This document shows, in pieces, positions 56,073 to 64,000 of a stretch of DNA of 64,000 nt (position 1 is the stretch's first letter; each line of letters opens with the position of its first letter). Where the stretch lies: NCBI GenBank assembly GCA_016165875.1, contig JABBOT010000038.1, positions 124,001-188,000 on the forward strand. Reading direction: 5' to 3'. The position numbers and the translations under genes were made by a program. The notes under the pieces were generated by a model, which saw only the letters and a list, made by a program, of their open reading frames with translations, did not search any database and was not told the DNA's origin. This DNA is from Acanthopleura granulata. Its lineage: Eukaryota; Mollusca; Polyplacophora; Chitonida; Chitonidae.

Positions 56073-56360
56073 TCATGTAACGTTGCGGAATGCCGCGTAG
56101 CAACGTCTTCGGATAGTCTCGTTGTTTTCCGTCAAGCTTGTGACGTTGAACGCCGTTGAACATAGATCGTACTCTTTCATGTTCAGGAAACCACACTCGG
56201 GATTTGGACAAGCCATAAATATCTCGGGCGTGTTCCAAGGCATTTTGAATTGCGCTGTGTGAAAGGCATCACGGGATATCGATGTGCATTTAATTACACG
56301 ACCTGTGTTGGCATCTTCAACAGTATGACGAAACTGATCATTCACGATGGTATGCAGAAG
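56073..56360 (-). CDS. Candidate terminal exon of another minus-strand gene (Cys-rich)
   Basis: The minus-strand frame has coding-like codon use and runs to TGA at 56075-56073. A fair acceptor (ttccttcactcag) precedes CTTCTGCATACC at 56360. The 95 residues include CPNPECGFLNMKEYDLC, a later Cys, and three Asn-glycosylation sequons (NVT, NET and NVT at the end), which suggests a secreted or lumenal domain. There is no ATG near the start, so it is likely not a first exon. Upstream exons were not found between 56400 and 59900. It lies 250 bp upstream of the novel membrane-protein start on the same strand. Family unknown. Confidence 0.35.
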   Translation of the reverse strand, partial: LLHTIVNDQFRHTVEDANTGRVIKCTSISRDAFHTAQFKMPWNTPEIFMACPNPECGFLNMKEYDLCSTAFNVTSLTENNETIRRRCYAAFRNVT

Positions 56361-56399
56361 CTGAGTGAAGGAACCATGCTTTTCATTTTCACATGAAAT

Positions 56400-58320
56400 A
56401 AACAAATTTCGATGTCAATTCAACCACAAAAGCCCCCGACGGTCTCAAACGTAATTCACATACACTTCAAGGGCAGAGCTATTTGGTACATGGCTCTGTT
56501 ACATTTAATAGCGCGCGGTGTGATTCGGTTCACTGAAAGAGCCGGTCACATAGCCGGTTATTTACTTGGGTAAATAATTCTGATAATACTTTAATTAATA
56601 CTTATCCGTGCTTTTGGCGAAGTTTGTGTGAAAAAAGAATAATATAGCCAATCGCGTAAACACTATTATTCAGCCCAATTCACGGCATTTTTGACTTAAC
56701 CCTCAGCAAATTTTCCTTTAAATCCGTTATTTGAGAGATGACGGATTACATTTTTGTTCCACGTTTCCATTTCTAATTACGGGAATCCGTATCATCTTTT
56801 ACCTCAACATTTTTATAACATGCTTTTCGGTAATTTTCGTCTAACTAGATGTAGGCCTAACTTGAAGGCAATCTAGTAGGTACTTCCGACATATTACATG
56901 TAGATGGACTCCCTCGGTAGGTTATATATGTATAAAGAGCTGACAGGTCGGGCTTCAGGGGTCCTTTTTATAAACTGGGTGTAAGTTATACCAAAAGCAA
57001 TTTGCCATGACGACACATACTGTGGAAATACGTTACCATGGTGGTTACGCTTGACGAACATTACGCCCTTGTCGTAAAACGGGCCCCTCGGCGGGATCAC
57101 ATGATGGCGGTGTCTCCATGTAACACGTCTGTCTCAAGGCCCACACGATTCTTATAGGGTGTGGGAGACAGATTCGAACTCTCATACTATATAAGACACC
57201 ATCGAATTCTCTGAGAGCAACGCTTCAGGTGAGTCAGCCAGTGAGACAACACTGAATGTCTGGTTAAACTTTATTATTAGCCTATGGAGATTTTCTCAAA
57301 TATTTAAGTAGTTTCTCAGGAATGTAAAATGTCAGTTCCATTGTTAAATTACTTGAAAAATAGCTTTTGCCAGAAAAATGTTTAATGTCCAAGATTCTAA
57401 AACAATAATTATTCCTGAACACTATCTTTACTAATTAAAGATATATGTGTATTATAGTACGGCTTCACATCTATCTTTTCCGTTAGGTCGGTGATGGTGT
57501 GGGTCACGTGCCCTACTCATCGGGTCAGGCCGGCGGAGCTACAGTCCTCATTCCCAAAATGAAAGTTACCGATACTGTACCATGTCAGAGGTTATGGTCC
57601 TAGTTCGTGCACGCGATTTGCATGGCGGCCATTTTCTGCTGCTTCATCATGACAAAATTAAACGGGTTTGCTTTTGAAAATATTCTGACTGACGTGTCTG
57701 GCTGCTAAAGGTGCTGGGGCCGATGGATTTCTGATCGATGGGGATCGATCCCAAAAATACGAGAATACCTTAATGACCCAGAGATGGAATATAAGTAATA
57801 TTAGCTGTGTTTTTTGTACCTCTAATGATCGTATATGCTCTAAAAAAACAAATGAAGGACACGTCTTTACTAGTCGAAGTCTTTGTGAAGACAAACACAG
57901 GTCAGGACAGCCCACTTTCGGAAGAGGCTACACTTTCATATTGATCACTGAAGTGTAATTCTTAAACAACAATGTCAGAGGGCCGAGGAGCCCCATTTCA
58001 TTTTCAGTGTCCTCAGAGTATGACCATTCCAGCGAGGAATCTCGACAATTTCCTATCTCAGGGATACAGAGACAAGTTGAAGCGATTCAATCATAATCCG
58101 TCCCACACTGTTTGGCAACCAGCAACTTTAAGTAATACAAGTCCTTAAACCGGGCGACTTCCCGTCATGTATTACTGTATAAGCTATACCGAAAGTGTCG
58201 TAATTGTGTAAGTGTGGACGATGACCTAAGCTGACTTCGCATAGTTTGCCAGCCAATCCCAGCCGCTCTAGCTTTCATGCTATATACATATATATAGATA
58301 CTTTTTGTGTAGAATGCGTG
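56400..58320. other. Intergenic, nothing else recognised
   Basis: Short ORFs only; see the promoter candidate at 57187. Confidence 0.35.
57187..57230 (+). promoter_or_regulatory. Possible core promoter with non-coding first exon
   Basis: CTATATAAGAC (TATA-box-like, 57187-57197) is followed about 30 bp later by CGCTTCAG and a consensus donor GTGAGT (57229). This is the arrangement of a short 5' UTR exon. It could serve GCNT, 2.7 kb to the right, but I see no clear matching acceptor before the GCNT start. Confidence 0.2.
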
Positions 58321-58322
58321 TA

Positions 58323-58587
58323 GGGGCCTGCGTGGGTCAGTCGGTTAGCGCGCTAATCCGAAGCCTCCCACCAATGCGGTCGCTGTGAGTTCAAGCCCAG
58401 CTCATGCTGGCTTCCTCTTCGGTCGTACGTGGGAAGGTCTGCCAGCAACCTGCGTATAGTCGTGGGTTTCCTACGGGCTCTGCCCGGTTTCCTCCCACCA
58501 TAATGCTGGCTGCCGTCGTATAAGTGAAATATTCTTGAGTACGGCGTAAAACACCAATCAAATAAATAAATAAATAAATAAATAGAA
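58323..58587 (+). mobile_element. SINE-A, best-preserved full-length copy
   Basis: The head GGCCTGCGTGGGTCAGTCGG and TTAGCGCGCTAATCC gives a tRNA-like A box, and GTGAGTTCAAGCCC gives a B box at the right spacing. The body has TACGTGGGAAGGTCTGCCAG, GGTTTCCTCCCACCATAATG, GTCGTATAAGTGAAATATTC and TTGAGTACGGCGTAAAACAC. The tail is (AAAT)n. Use this copy as the family reference. Confidence 0.92.
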
Positions 58588-58974
58588 TGCGTGTACGGAT
58601 CATTTATGACCTCCGTGTCCAGAAAACAAGATGGCTCTATGAGATGTTCCGGTCAACGAAGGCAATAGGCACGACCCTTGTTTAACTTTGCGTTATACCA
58701 ACGTGTTACTGGCTCGCCACATATAGTCTTCAGGCTTGCAGTGGCAGCCGTGAACATGCAGATGGAGTGAGAAGTAAGGGACTCAATCCTAAGTCAAACT
58801 TAAGACTTGAAGGTCGGTAACATTGTCAGTGTCTCACTTTACCCCCAGTGTAAGAATGAATCGATAATTAGGGCTTAACGCCTGTCACGTAATAATGCAG
58901 GCTATATGGTGAAGGAATTAAAAGAAAACTTGTTGCGTTGGCTGGAACTGCGAATGTAAGAAGATTGAGAAAGG

Positions 58975-59080
58975 TACTAGTAAGCTGATCCGGTTGCAGT
59001 GTAATTTGACTGGTAGAGGTGTCGTGTCTGATGTCTTCAGCACGGCGAAACAGTGAGGCAACACTATACGTATGGCGGCA
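58975..59080 (+). mobile_element. SINE family B fragment
   Basis: GCAGTGTAATTTGACTGG, GGTGTCGTGTCTGATGTCTT and CAGTGAGGCAACACTA match the body of the copies at 25105 and 39063; no head. Confidence 0.5.
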
Positions 59081-59149
59081 ATCGACACCCGCTGATAATA
59101 AAAGCCAATTCTCCGATAAAACTGGGTAAGAGTGATCAAGAGACCAGGT

Positions 59150-59525
59150 ATGTGGCAAGACATGTGGACAGGTAGATGGACAGGAATTTGGACAGGTAAG
59201 CTATTTGGACATTTATGTGAACAGGTGCATTTAGATGGACAGGCATTTGGACAGGTAGGATATGTGGTCAGGTATGTGTACAGGTACATGTAGACAGACA
59301 GGCATTTAGACAGGTAGGTTATGTGGACAGGTATGTGGTTAGGTATGTGGACAGGTACATGTAGATAGACAGGCATTTAGACAGGTATGCCACGTGAACA
59401 ATTACGTGGTTAGGTATGTGGACAGGTACATGTAAATGGACAGGCACTTGGACAAGTAGGCTATGTGGAGAGGTACGTGGTTAGGTATGTGGACAGGTAC
59501 ATGTCTATTGTTAGGTTCGTGGACA
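59150..59525. repeat. Degenerate GGACAGGTA-rich repeat
   Basis: Recurrent words GTGGACAGGTACATGTAGA, GGACAGGCATTTGGACAGGT and GGTTAGGTATGTGGACAGG in units of about 60 bp. The minus ORF at 58918-59376 is an artefact. Confidence 0.85.
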
Positions 59526-59920
59526 TGGAGATAGAGTAGGGTTTAGACCTGTATCGGATGTGGACCAGAGTTGTCATCTGACTAGAGATCAAATATATAT
59601 CAGTTACTTAATTTAATGTATTATGCTTTTGGTATTAGCTTATTTAAAATCCAATGTGTTGTCTTCCTTTGTGTATTGTATTGACTTTCGACACTGGTTT
59701 ACGCCGCGTATTTCAGAGCACGTTTCACCCACTTATATCATTGTTTGCCGACACCTAATTACATCCGAGTAGTGGAAGTTTTCCTGATATTATTGTTTGT
59801 GAACACCTGTGGAATATTGACCAGGGCAAGTTTCAAATGACGGTTAATGATGAGCGTGTGGTAGAAGTGCACGGTGTAAGACGTGAATTAAGTAGGTAGG
59901 ATCATTAAGTAGCTTCCATC

Positions 59921-60714
59921 ATGGTGCTGTGTACATCCACTCCGCGGCCAAAGTTGAAGCAATGCTTTAAACTGTTGTTACTGGCCAGTGTTGTCTGGAT
60001 CGGTTTTCTTATTGCAAAGTTGTACACCAGAGGTGTCGTAGGTTCCAAAGGAGCCATTGAATCGGCCTACTGGATTTTCGGGAAGCGCCTCGAGGGGAAT
60101 CTGAACACGATTCTTGTGAAAATGGCCAGCAAACGTCCGGTGGAAGGCGCCGAGTGCCGCAGGTTCATACATGGAGAGGATTTCAACACAACCAAAGCCA
60201 AGACAAACCTTTTCCAAAAAGGAAGAAGTCGAGACATTGCAGCATTTTCACGACTGAATACATCTGGAAACTGCCAACGTTTCCAAGAAGTCAGAGGTTA
60301 CATTATGAAGCCTGGAAGTCTTGAAGAGGAGAACTTCCCTATTGCTTATAGTATCATTGTGTACAAGGAGTTTTTCCAAGTCGAGAGATTGTTACGGGCC
60401 ATTTACCGGCCACAGAACCAATATTGCGTGCACATGGATCTTAAAGCGGACGACAAATTTAGATACAATTTGGAAAAACTGACAAGTTGCTTCGACAACG
60501 TTTTCGTCTCTTCTAGAACTATCAGCGTCAAATGGGGCAAATTCTCCGTTCTTGAAGCGGATCTCATTTGCATGGAAGATTTGTTGAAAAGACCTCGGTG
60601 GAAATATTTCATCAACTTAACGGGACAGGAGTTTCCCCTGAAAACCAACTGGCAAATCATACGCATTCTCAAGGCATATAAAGGAGCTAACGACATCGCT
60701 GCAACAATAAAGAG
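59921..60714 (+). CDS. GCNT: GCNT exon 1
   Basis: 264 codons plus AG; the ATG has context CATCATGG. The donor is GTGCTT (60715), a weak match, but the join to exon 2 restores ATIKR-R-NVY as expected. If unspliced, the frame reads on to a stop at 60880. Confidence 0.88.
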
Positions 60715-61832
60715 GTGCTTACACGGCATATATAATTTATATGCTTTAAAAGACTTACACTTGTACTGTATACACTTTCGCTTTAGATTTGTTTCAAAAT
60801 TTAATCCACAGAAAAAAGTATCTAATAAAATGGTATATAATGACCTATATACATTTTTGCCTCCATCGTCAAAATTGTAAAATATGAGAAGAAAATTCTT
60901 TTGCATACTGTATGCTTTGTATTGGACGAGAATTTAAAAATATTGGTGTGCTAGCAAAGAGCGACTGGCTGTGGGTTTCCGCCGGGCTCCGCCTGGCTTC
61001 CTCCTACCATAATGCTGGCTGCTGTCGTATAGGTGAAATTTTCTTTCATGGCGTGAAACACCAACCAAATAAATAAATAAGTAAGTAAGTAAATAAATAA
61101 ATAAAACTCTATTTATTTGAAAGCTGCACTTTTTTTACCCACTAGACGGAATGTGTACCGGACCAGAGCCAAAGAACCGGCGCCACACAACATCACTATT
61201 GTAAAGGGCCCTGTCCACTCAATCATGTCCAGAGCGTTTGTCAATTTCATCAGCACCGATCAAAAGGCACAGGACTTTCTGAACTGGACGAAAGGGACTT
61301 TCTTCCCAGATGAGACCTTCTTCGCCACGCTTCAGCACAATCCCCACCTAGGGGTCCCGGGCGCATTCAGAGGTGAGGGGGTAACTTTAATGTTGTTTGA
61401 AGGCGACATCTGTGTATGTTAAAAAGACATTTTGTGAGTCACTTTTGTGTTAGTTGGAAAGATTTTTTATGGGTAAATTTCGTGTTTAGTTTGAAGGACA
61501 TTTTGTGGGTAAAATTTGTGTTGGTTTCAAGAGTTTTGTTTTTTGTATGTCTGAGGCTTTTCACCCATGGAAAATCTGTTTGATTTCGATACTACTGATT
61601 AATTTCTAAGCAAATTCCTAGTTTTTATTCCGTCAGCGACCTGCAGTTGGTCGTGGATTTTCCTCGAGCTCGGTTTCTTCCCACAATACAGCCATCGCGA
61701 TCGCATCAGTGAAATATTCTTGAGCACGGCCTTAAACACCAATTAAAAAAATAAATAAGAAAAAGGGATCACTCAATCAAAGAATCAATCAATTAATCAA
61801 AGAATCAATCAATCAAGGAACCAAGCAAGGAT

Positions 61833-61869
<37 letters not shown>

Positions 61870-62807
61870 GCCCCCGCCGTACAACATCCCCAGCGGACGA
61901 AAGCTCCACAGTCTTGATTAGTCCTCCAAAACACAGGGACTCCGTCTGTAAGTCCTTAGATGTATTGATTGTTGGTCGATTCTTCACTTAGGTGGTTAAA
62001 TTTGCACTATGATAAAAACTACACTTATCTGATGTCAGATTGTTATGGTTAAATTTGCACTATGATAAAAACTACACTTATCTCATGTCAGATTGTTATC
62101 CAATGATTTTTACTCAAGCAAAGGTAACTTTATATCCCGAGTTGTCTCCACATCTTAATCTGTCCACCTGACTAAATTGCGGAACACAGTTTGATTAGCA
62201 GAATTCTTTAATAAGATACCTGAGTGTGGTTTTTGTTTGAAATAAGGCCATGCAAAGAGTGCAGTGTTTAACGAAACCGCGTAAGGGCAGTAATTTGGCA
62301 CATTTTCTTATTTGTATTTTTGTTTTCAGAAACGTTTGGAATGGTGCTTGTTGCACATTTTCAATTAGACAGTCAACCTAGACGAGCGTGTTGTACATTT
62401 TCTGCTTTACAGGCAGATGAGCTTGTTGCATATTTTCTATTTGACAGGCACTATAGACGAGCGTGTTAAACATTTTCTGTTTGACAGGCACTCAAGACGA
62501 GCTCGAGGAGAAGAAATCAATGGCTCGCTACAAACTCTGGAAACCTCTCCATTGCACGGGCAAATACGTGAGACAAATTTGTATATTCGACAAAGGGGAT
62601 TTACCTGGCCTTGCGCAGGCGCCACATTTGTTCGCCAACAAATTCCATTTTGATTTTGGTGAACTGGCCTATGAGTGCTTGGACGAATTGCTCTGGAATC
62701 GGACCCGGGACGAGTATTTGTACGGTTCGAGTTTTAACACGACACTTTACGAGAATCTGCCTACGGTGAAACAACGCGTGAACGTAACAAGAGTCTCAGA
62801 TGAGTGA
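59921..62807 (+). CDS. GCNT: Core-2 type beta-1,6-N-acetylglucosaminyltransferase (GT14), three exons, 446 aa
   Basis: Enzymes of this family add GlcNAc in beta-1,6 linkage to O-glycan cores or to polylactosamine in the Golgi, using UDP-GlcNAc. Exons 59921-60714, 61146-61372 and 62488-62807 join in matching phases. The protein is a type II membrane protein: short basic cytosolic tail, membrane segment at residues 18-32, then a stem. The lumenal catalytic (Branch) domain starts near 140: YSIIVYKEFFQVERLLRAIY, CVHMDLKADDKF (169-180), SVKWGKFSVLEAD (202-214), YFINLTGQEFPLKTN (229-243), GPVHSIMSRAFVNF (286-299), FPDETFFATL (318-327) and HLFANKF near the C-terminus. Glu321 in PDETF lies where the catalytic glutamate of vertebrate C2GnT is. 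Length fits the family (about 430 aa). Whether it makes core 2, core 4 or I branches cannot be told. The last acceptor lies at the end of a four-fold tandem repeat. Confidence 0.93.
60965..61107 (+). mobile_element. SINE-A copy, 3' half (GCNT intron 1)
   Basis: GGCTGTGGGTTTCCGCCGGG, CATAATGCTGGCTGCTGTCG, TGGCGTGAAACACCAACC, then mixed (AAAT)n/(AAGT)n tail. Confidence 0.85.
61146..61372 (+). CDS. GCNT: GCNT exon 2
   Basis: The acceptor ends tttttttacccactag (61145) and the donor is GTGAGG (61373). It encodes residues 266-340, including the catalytic PDETF box. A SINE-A 3' half ends 40 bp before the acceptor. Confidence 0.9.
61634..61766 (+). mobile_element. SINE-A copy, 3' half (GCNT intron 2)
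   Basis: GCGACCTGCAGTTGGTCGTG, ATCAGTGAAATATTCTTGAG, CGGCCTTAAACACCAATTAA; diverged. Confidence 0.8.
61770..61870. repeat. (ATCA)n microsatellite
   Basis: Imperfect then perfect AATCAATC units directly after the SINE tail. Confidence 0.9.
61994..62102. repeat. 53-bp direct duplication (GCNT intron 2)
   Basis: GGTTAAATTTGCACTATGAT starts at 61994 and 62047; both copies end CATGTCAGATTGTTAT or GATGTCAGATTGTTAT. Confidence 0.92.
62343..62505. repeat. 40-bp tandem array carrying copies of the GCNT exon 3 acceptor
   Basis: ACATTTTC-type pyrimidine stretches ending in ACAG finish at 62372, 62412, 62447 and 62487. Between them lie GACGAGC and GTGTTGTA/GTGTTAAA words. Copy 4 is the working 3' splice site and its repeat unit extends into exon 3 (ACTCAAGACGAGC). 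Confidence 0.9.
62488..62807 (+). CDS. GCNT: GCNT exon 3 (terminal)
   Basis: The acceptor is tttctgtttgacag (62487), the fourth of four tandem copies. It encodes TQDELEEKKSMARYKLW, CTGKYVRQICIFDKGDL, HLFANKF and a 60-residue tail with sequons, to TGA 62805-62807. The copy-4 acceptor is the one that keeps frame. Confidence 0.9.
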
Positions 62808-62809
62808 GA

Positions 62810-63700
62810 ATGCCTCATGATTACAGAGGTGACCATCATGACAGGTGCCACAAAACACAATTTCTTTGTCTCTTTGGCATCACATGTAACAAATGACCAT
62901 GTCCTCGTTTACGTGGTATCAGGAGCGACAAAACACCATGTCTTCATCTCTACATGTACTCCAACGCCGTAGTCAACGCGTTTAGGTTCTTCAGTTCTAT
63001 TTTGTTGCTGTTGATTTTGTATATTCAAACTCACCCATGAATCTGTGGCATCATGTGTTATGTGCTGGTAGGCTTGATATTTATCAACATCGTTTTTCAA
63101 CATTTCAACACAACGGTGTCTCCTCCTGAGAGACCGGCATTGAAGCCGACATACTTCTGGTGCTACCTTACTGGGGGGTCATACAAGAACACCATGCGAA
63201 CAGGAGAGCCGATTCGTCGTCATTTGACTGAAATTCTGTTAAGTATGACGTTTAACCCCAAGCACTCACTCACACACTCAGGAGATCCGACCACCTATAC
63301 CGGGTGACAAAGAGATAAGCAGCACTGAATCTGTCCAGTACACTTACTGTTTGTTGCGAATCCTGAGCGTTAAGCGAGGCATCAGCCAGGCCGTCCAATT
63401 GGCAAGTCTTATACATGATCCCACATGCTCTGCGGACTCTGTATCGGATACACAGCAGCACGGCTTCATCATAACAGTGTAACTGGCTACATCCACAAAG
63501 TATTGCGGGAGCTGAAGTGAGATTTGACAAATGATTAACCATTTCTGATCGGGTATTTATGACAACGTATTAACCACTTCTGATTGTGTCGGCATGACAA
63601 CAGGTTAACCATGCCTGATAGGGTAGTCAAGACTCCGGACTGGGAGAATGCCCTGCAGACATTATTCTGTGAACTTCAGTGCTGGCAATCTAAGATAACT
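62810..63700. other. 3' flank of GCNT
   Basis: No AATAAA was noticed until 63744, so the 3' end of the GCNT transcript is not defined. No conserved ORF. Confidence 0.4.
63120..63285 (+). mobile_element. SINE-like element with (ACTC)n end, family D
   Basis: CATTTGACTGAAATTCTGTT, AAGTATGACGTTTAACCCC and AAGCACTCACTCACACACTC match the inverted copy at 26174. The left limit is uncertain. Confidence 0.45.
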
Positions 63701-63714
63701 TGTTACATGCGGAA

Positions 63715-63940
63715 CAGGAAAAAAATGGAAAATACGGAATATCAATAAACAGGTAAATAAAGAATATAAGTAAACTGGTACATACGGAATATAAGAAAAC
63801 TGGAAAATACGGATGGGAATATATATAAATTGGTAAATACGGAATAAAGAAAACTGGTAAATACGGAATGAAAGCAAAGGTGTAAATACGGAATATAAAT
63901 ATACTGGTAAATGAGGAATATAAAGACAGGTAAGTGCAAC
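63715..63940. repeat. About 25-bp degenerate repeat
   Basis: AAATACGGAATATAAG and AAACTGGTAA words alternate about nine times. The two 71-codon minus ORFs are artefacts. Confidence 0.85.
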
Positions 63941-64000
63941 CTAGAAGGTGTATACAACTGCTAGCACGATCTGTGTGTGTATAATGTGTATGAGGAAGTC

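Noticed and set aside
12750..58580. tRNA-like A and B boxes at several places.
   Set aside because: All lie in SINE heads without a complete cloverleaf; no free-standing tRNA gene was found.
60403..60906. 167-codon minus-strand ORF.
   Set aside because: Antisense shadow of GCNT exon 1 and the start of its intron.
1..64000. CRISPR array or bacterial operon.
   Set aside because: The tandem arrays lack unique spacers between identical repeats, and the genes are intron-split eukaryotic ones.

Overview
This is a eukaryotic, almost certainly metazoan, window. Genes are split by introns with canonical GT/AG junctions. Coding islands are short, the background is AT-rich, and there are many tRNA-derived SINEs, foldback elements and minisatellites. 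The abundance of TACATGTA-like words, one SINE family with an ATAAATAAATA tail in about 17 copies, and a Jockey-like retrotransposon fit a mollusc or another lophotrochozoan. The species cannot be named from the sequence.

Four genes are supported by exon models whose phases close. (1) Vav, a Rho-family guanine nucleotide exchange factor, on the minus strand: three 5' exons (19976-19767, 12623-12507, 11677-11619) encode the N-terminal calponin-homology domain, and I found no later exons. (2) RABEPK, the Rab9 effector with kelch repeats, on the plus strand: three exons from 37671 to 42696, 433 aa. (3) A core-2 type beta-1,6-N-acetylglucosaminyltransferase (GCNT, family GT14) on the plus strand: three exons from 59921 to 62807, 446 aa. 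(4) An unrecognised gene on the minus strand: five short exons between 55821 and 49194, predicted to give a 208-aa single-pass membrane protein with a signal peptide, an eight-cysteine ectodomain, one membrane segment and a charged cytoplasmic tail. It lacks any long ORF and would be missed by ORF calling.

Weaker gene candidates are an 89-aa ORF ending in a CAAX box (36974-37243, plus), a short first coding exon (47336-47414, plus), a Cys-rich terminal exon (56073-56360, minus) and a GC-rich ORF (30359-30607, plus).

Layout: 0.2-2.0 kb, a dead Jockey-like retrotransposon. 2-10 kb, intergenic, with a TA-flanked MITE and three tandem arrays. 11.6-20 kb, the Vav 5' exons and a 7.1-kb first intron filled with SINEs and a palindromic MITE. 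20.3-22 kb, a 1.6-kb TTAA-flanked element with about 200-bp inverted ends directly upstream of Vav. 22-30 kb, intergenic, with four SINE families. 30.2-33.3 kb, a degraded Maverick/Polinton-like insertion with an inactivated type-B DNA polymerase N-terminal region. 37-43 kb, RABEPK. 43-48 kb, tandem arrays and SINEs. 49-56 kb, the novel membrane-protein gene. 57-63 kb, GCNT.

The genes do not form a pathway. Vav acts in cytoskeletal signalling, RABEPK in endosome-to-Golgi traffic, and GCNT in Golgi O-glycan branching. A recurring theme is tandem duplication that captures gene parts: the end of RABEPK exon 2 with its 5' splice site is repeated about seven times into the intron, and the 3' splice site of the last GCNT exon is repeated four times.
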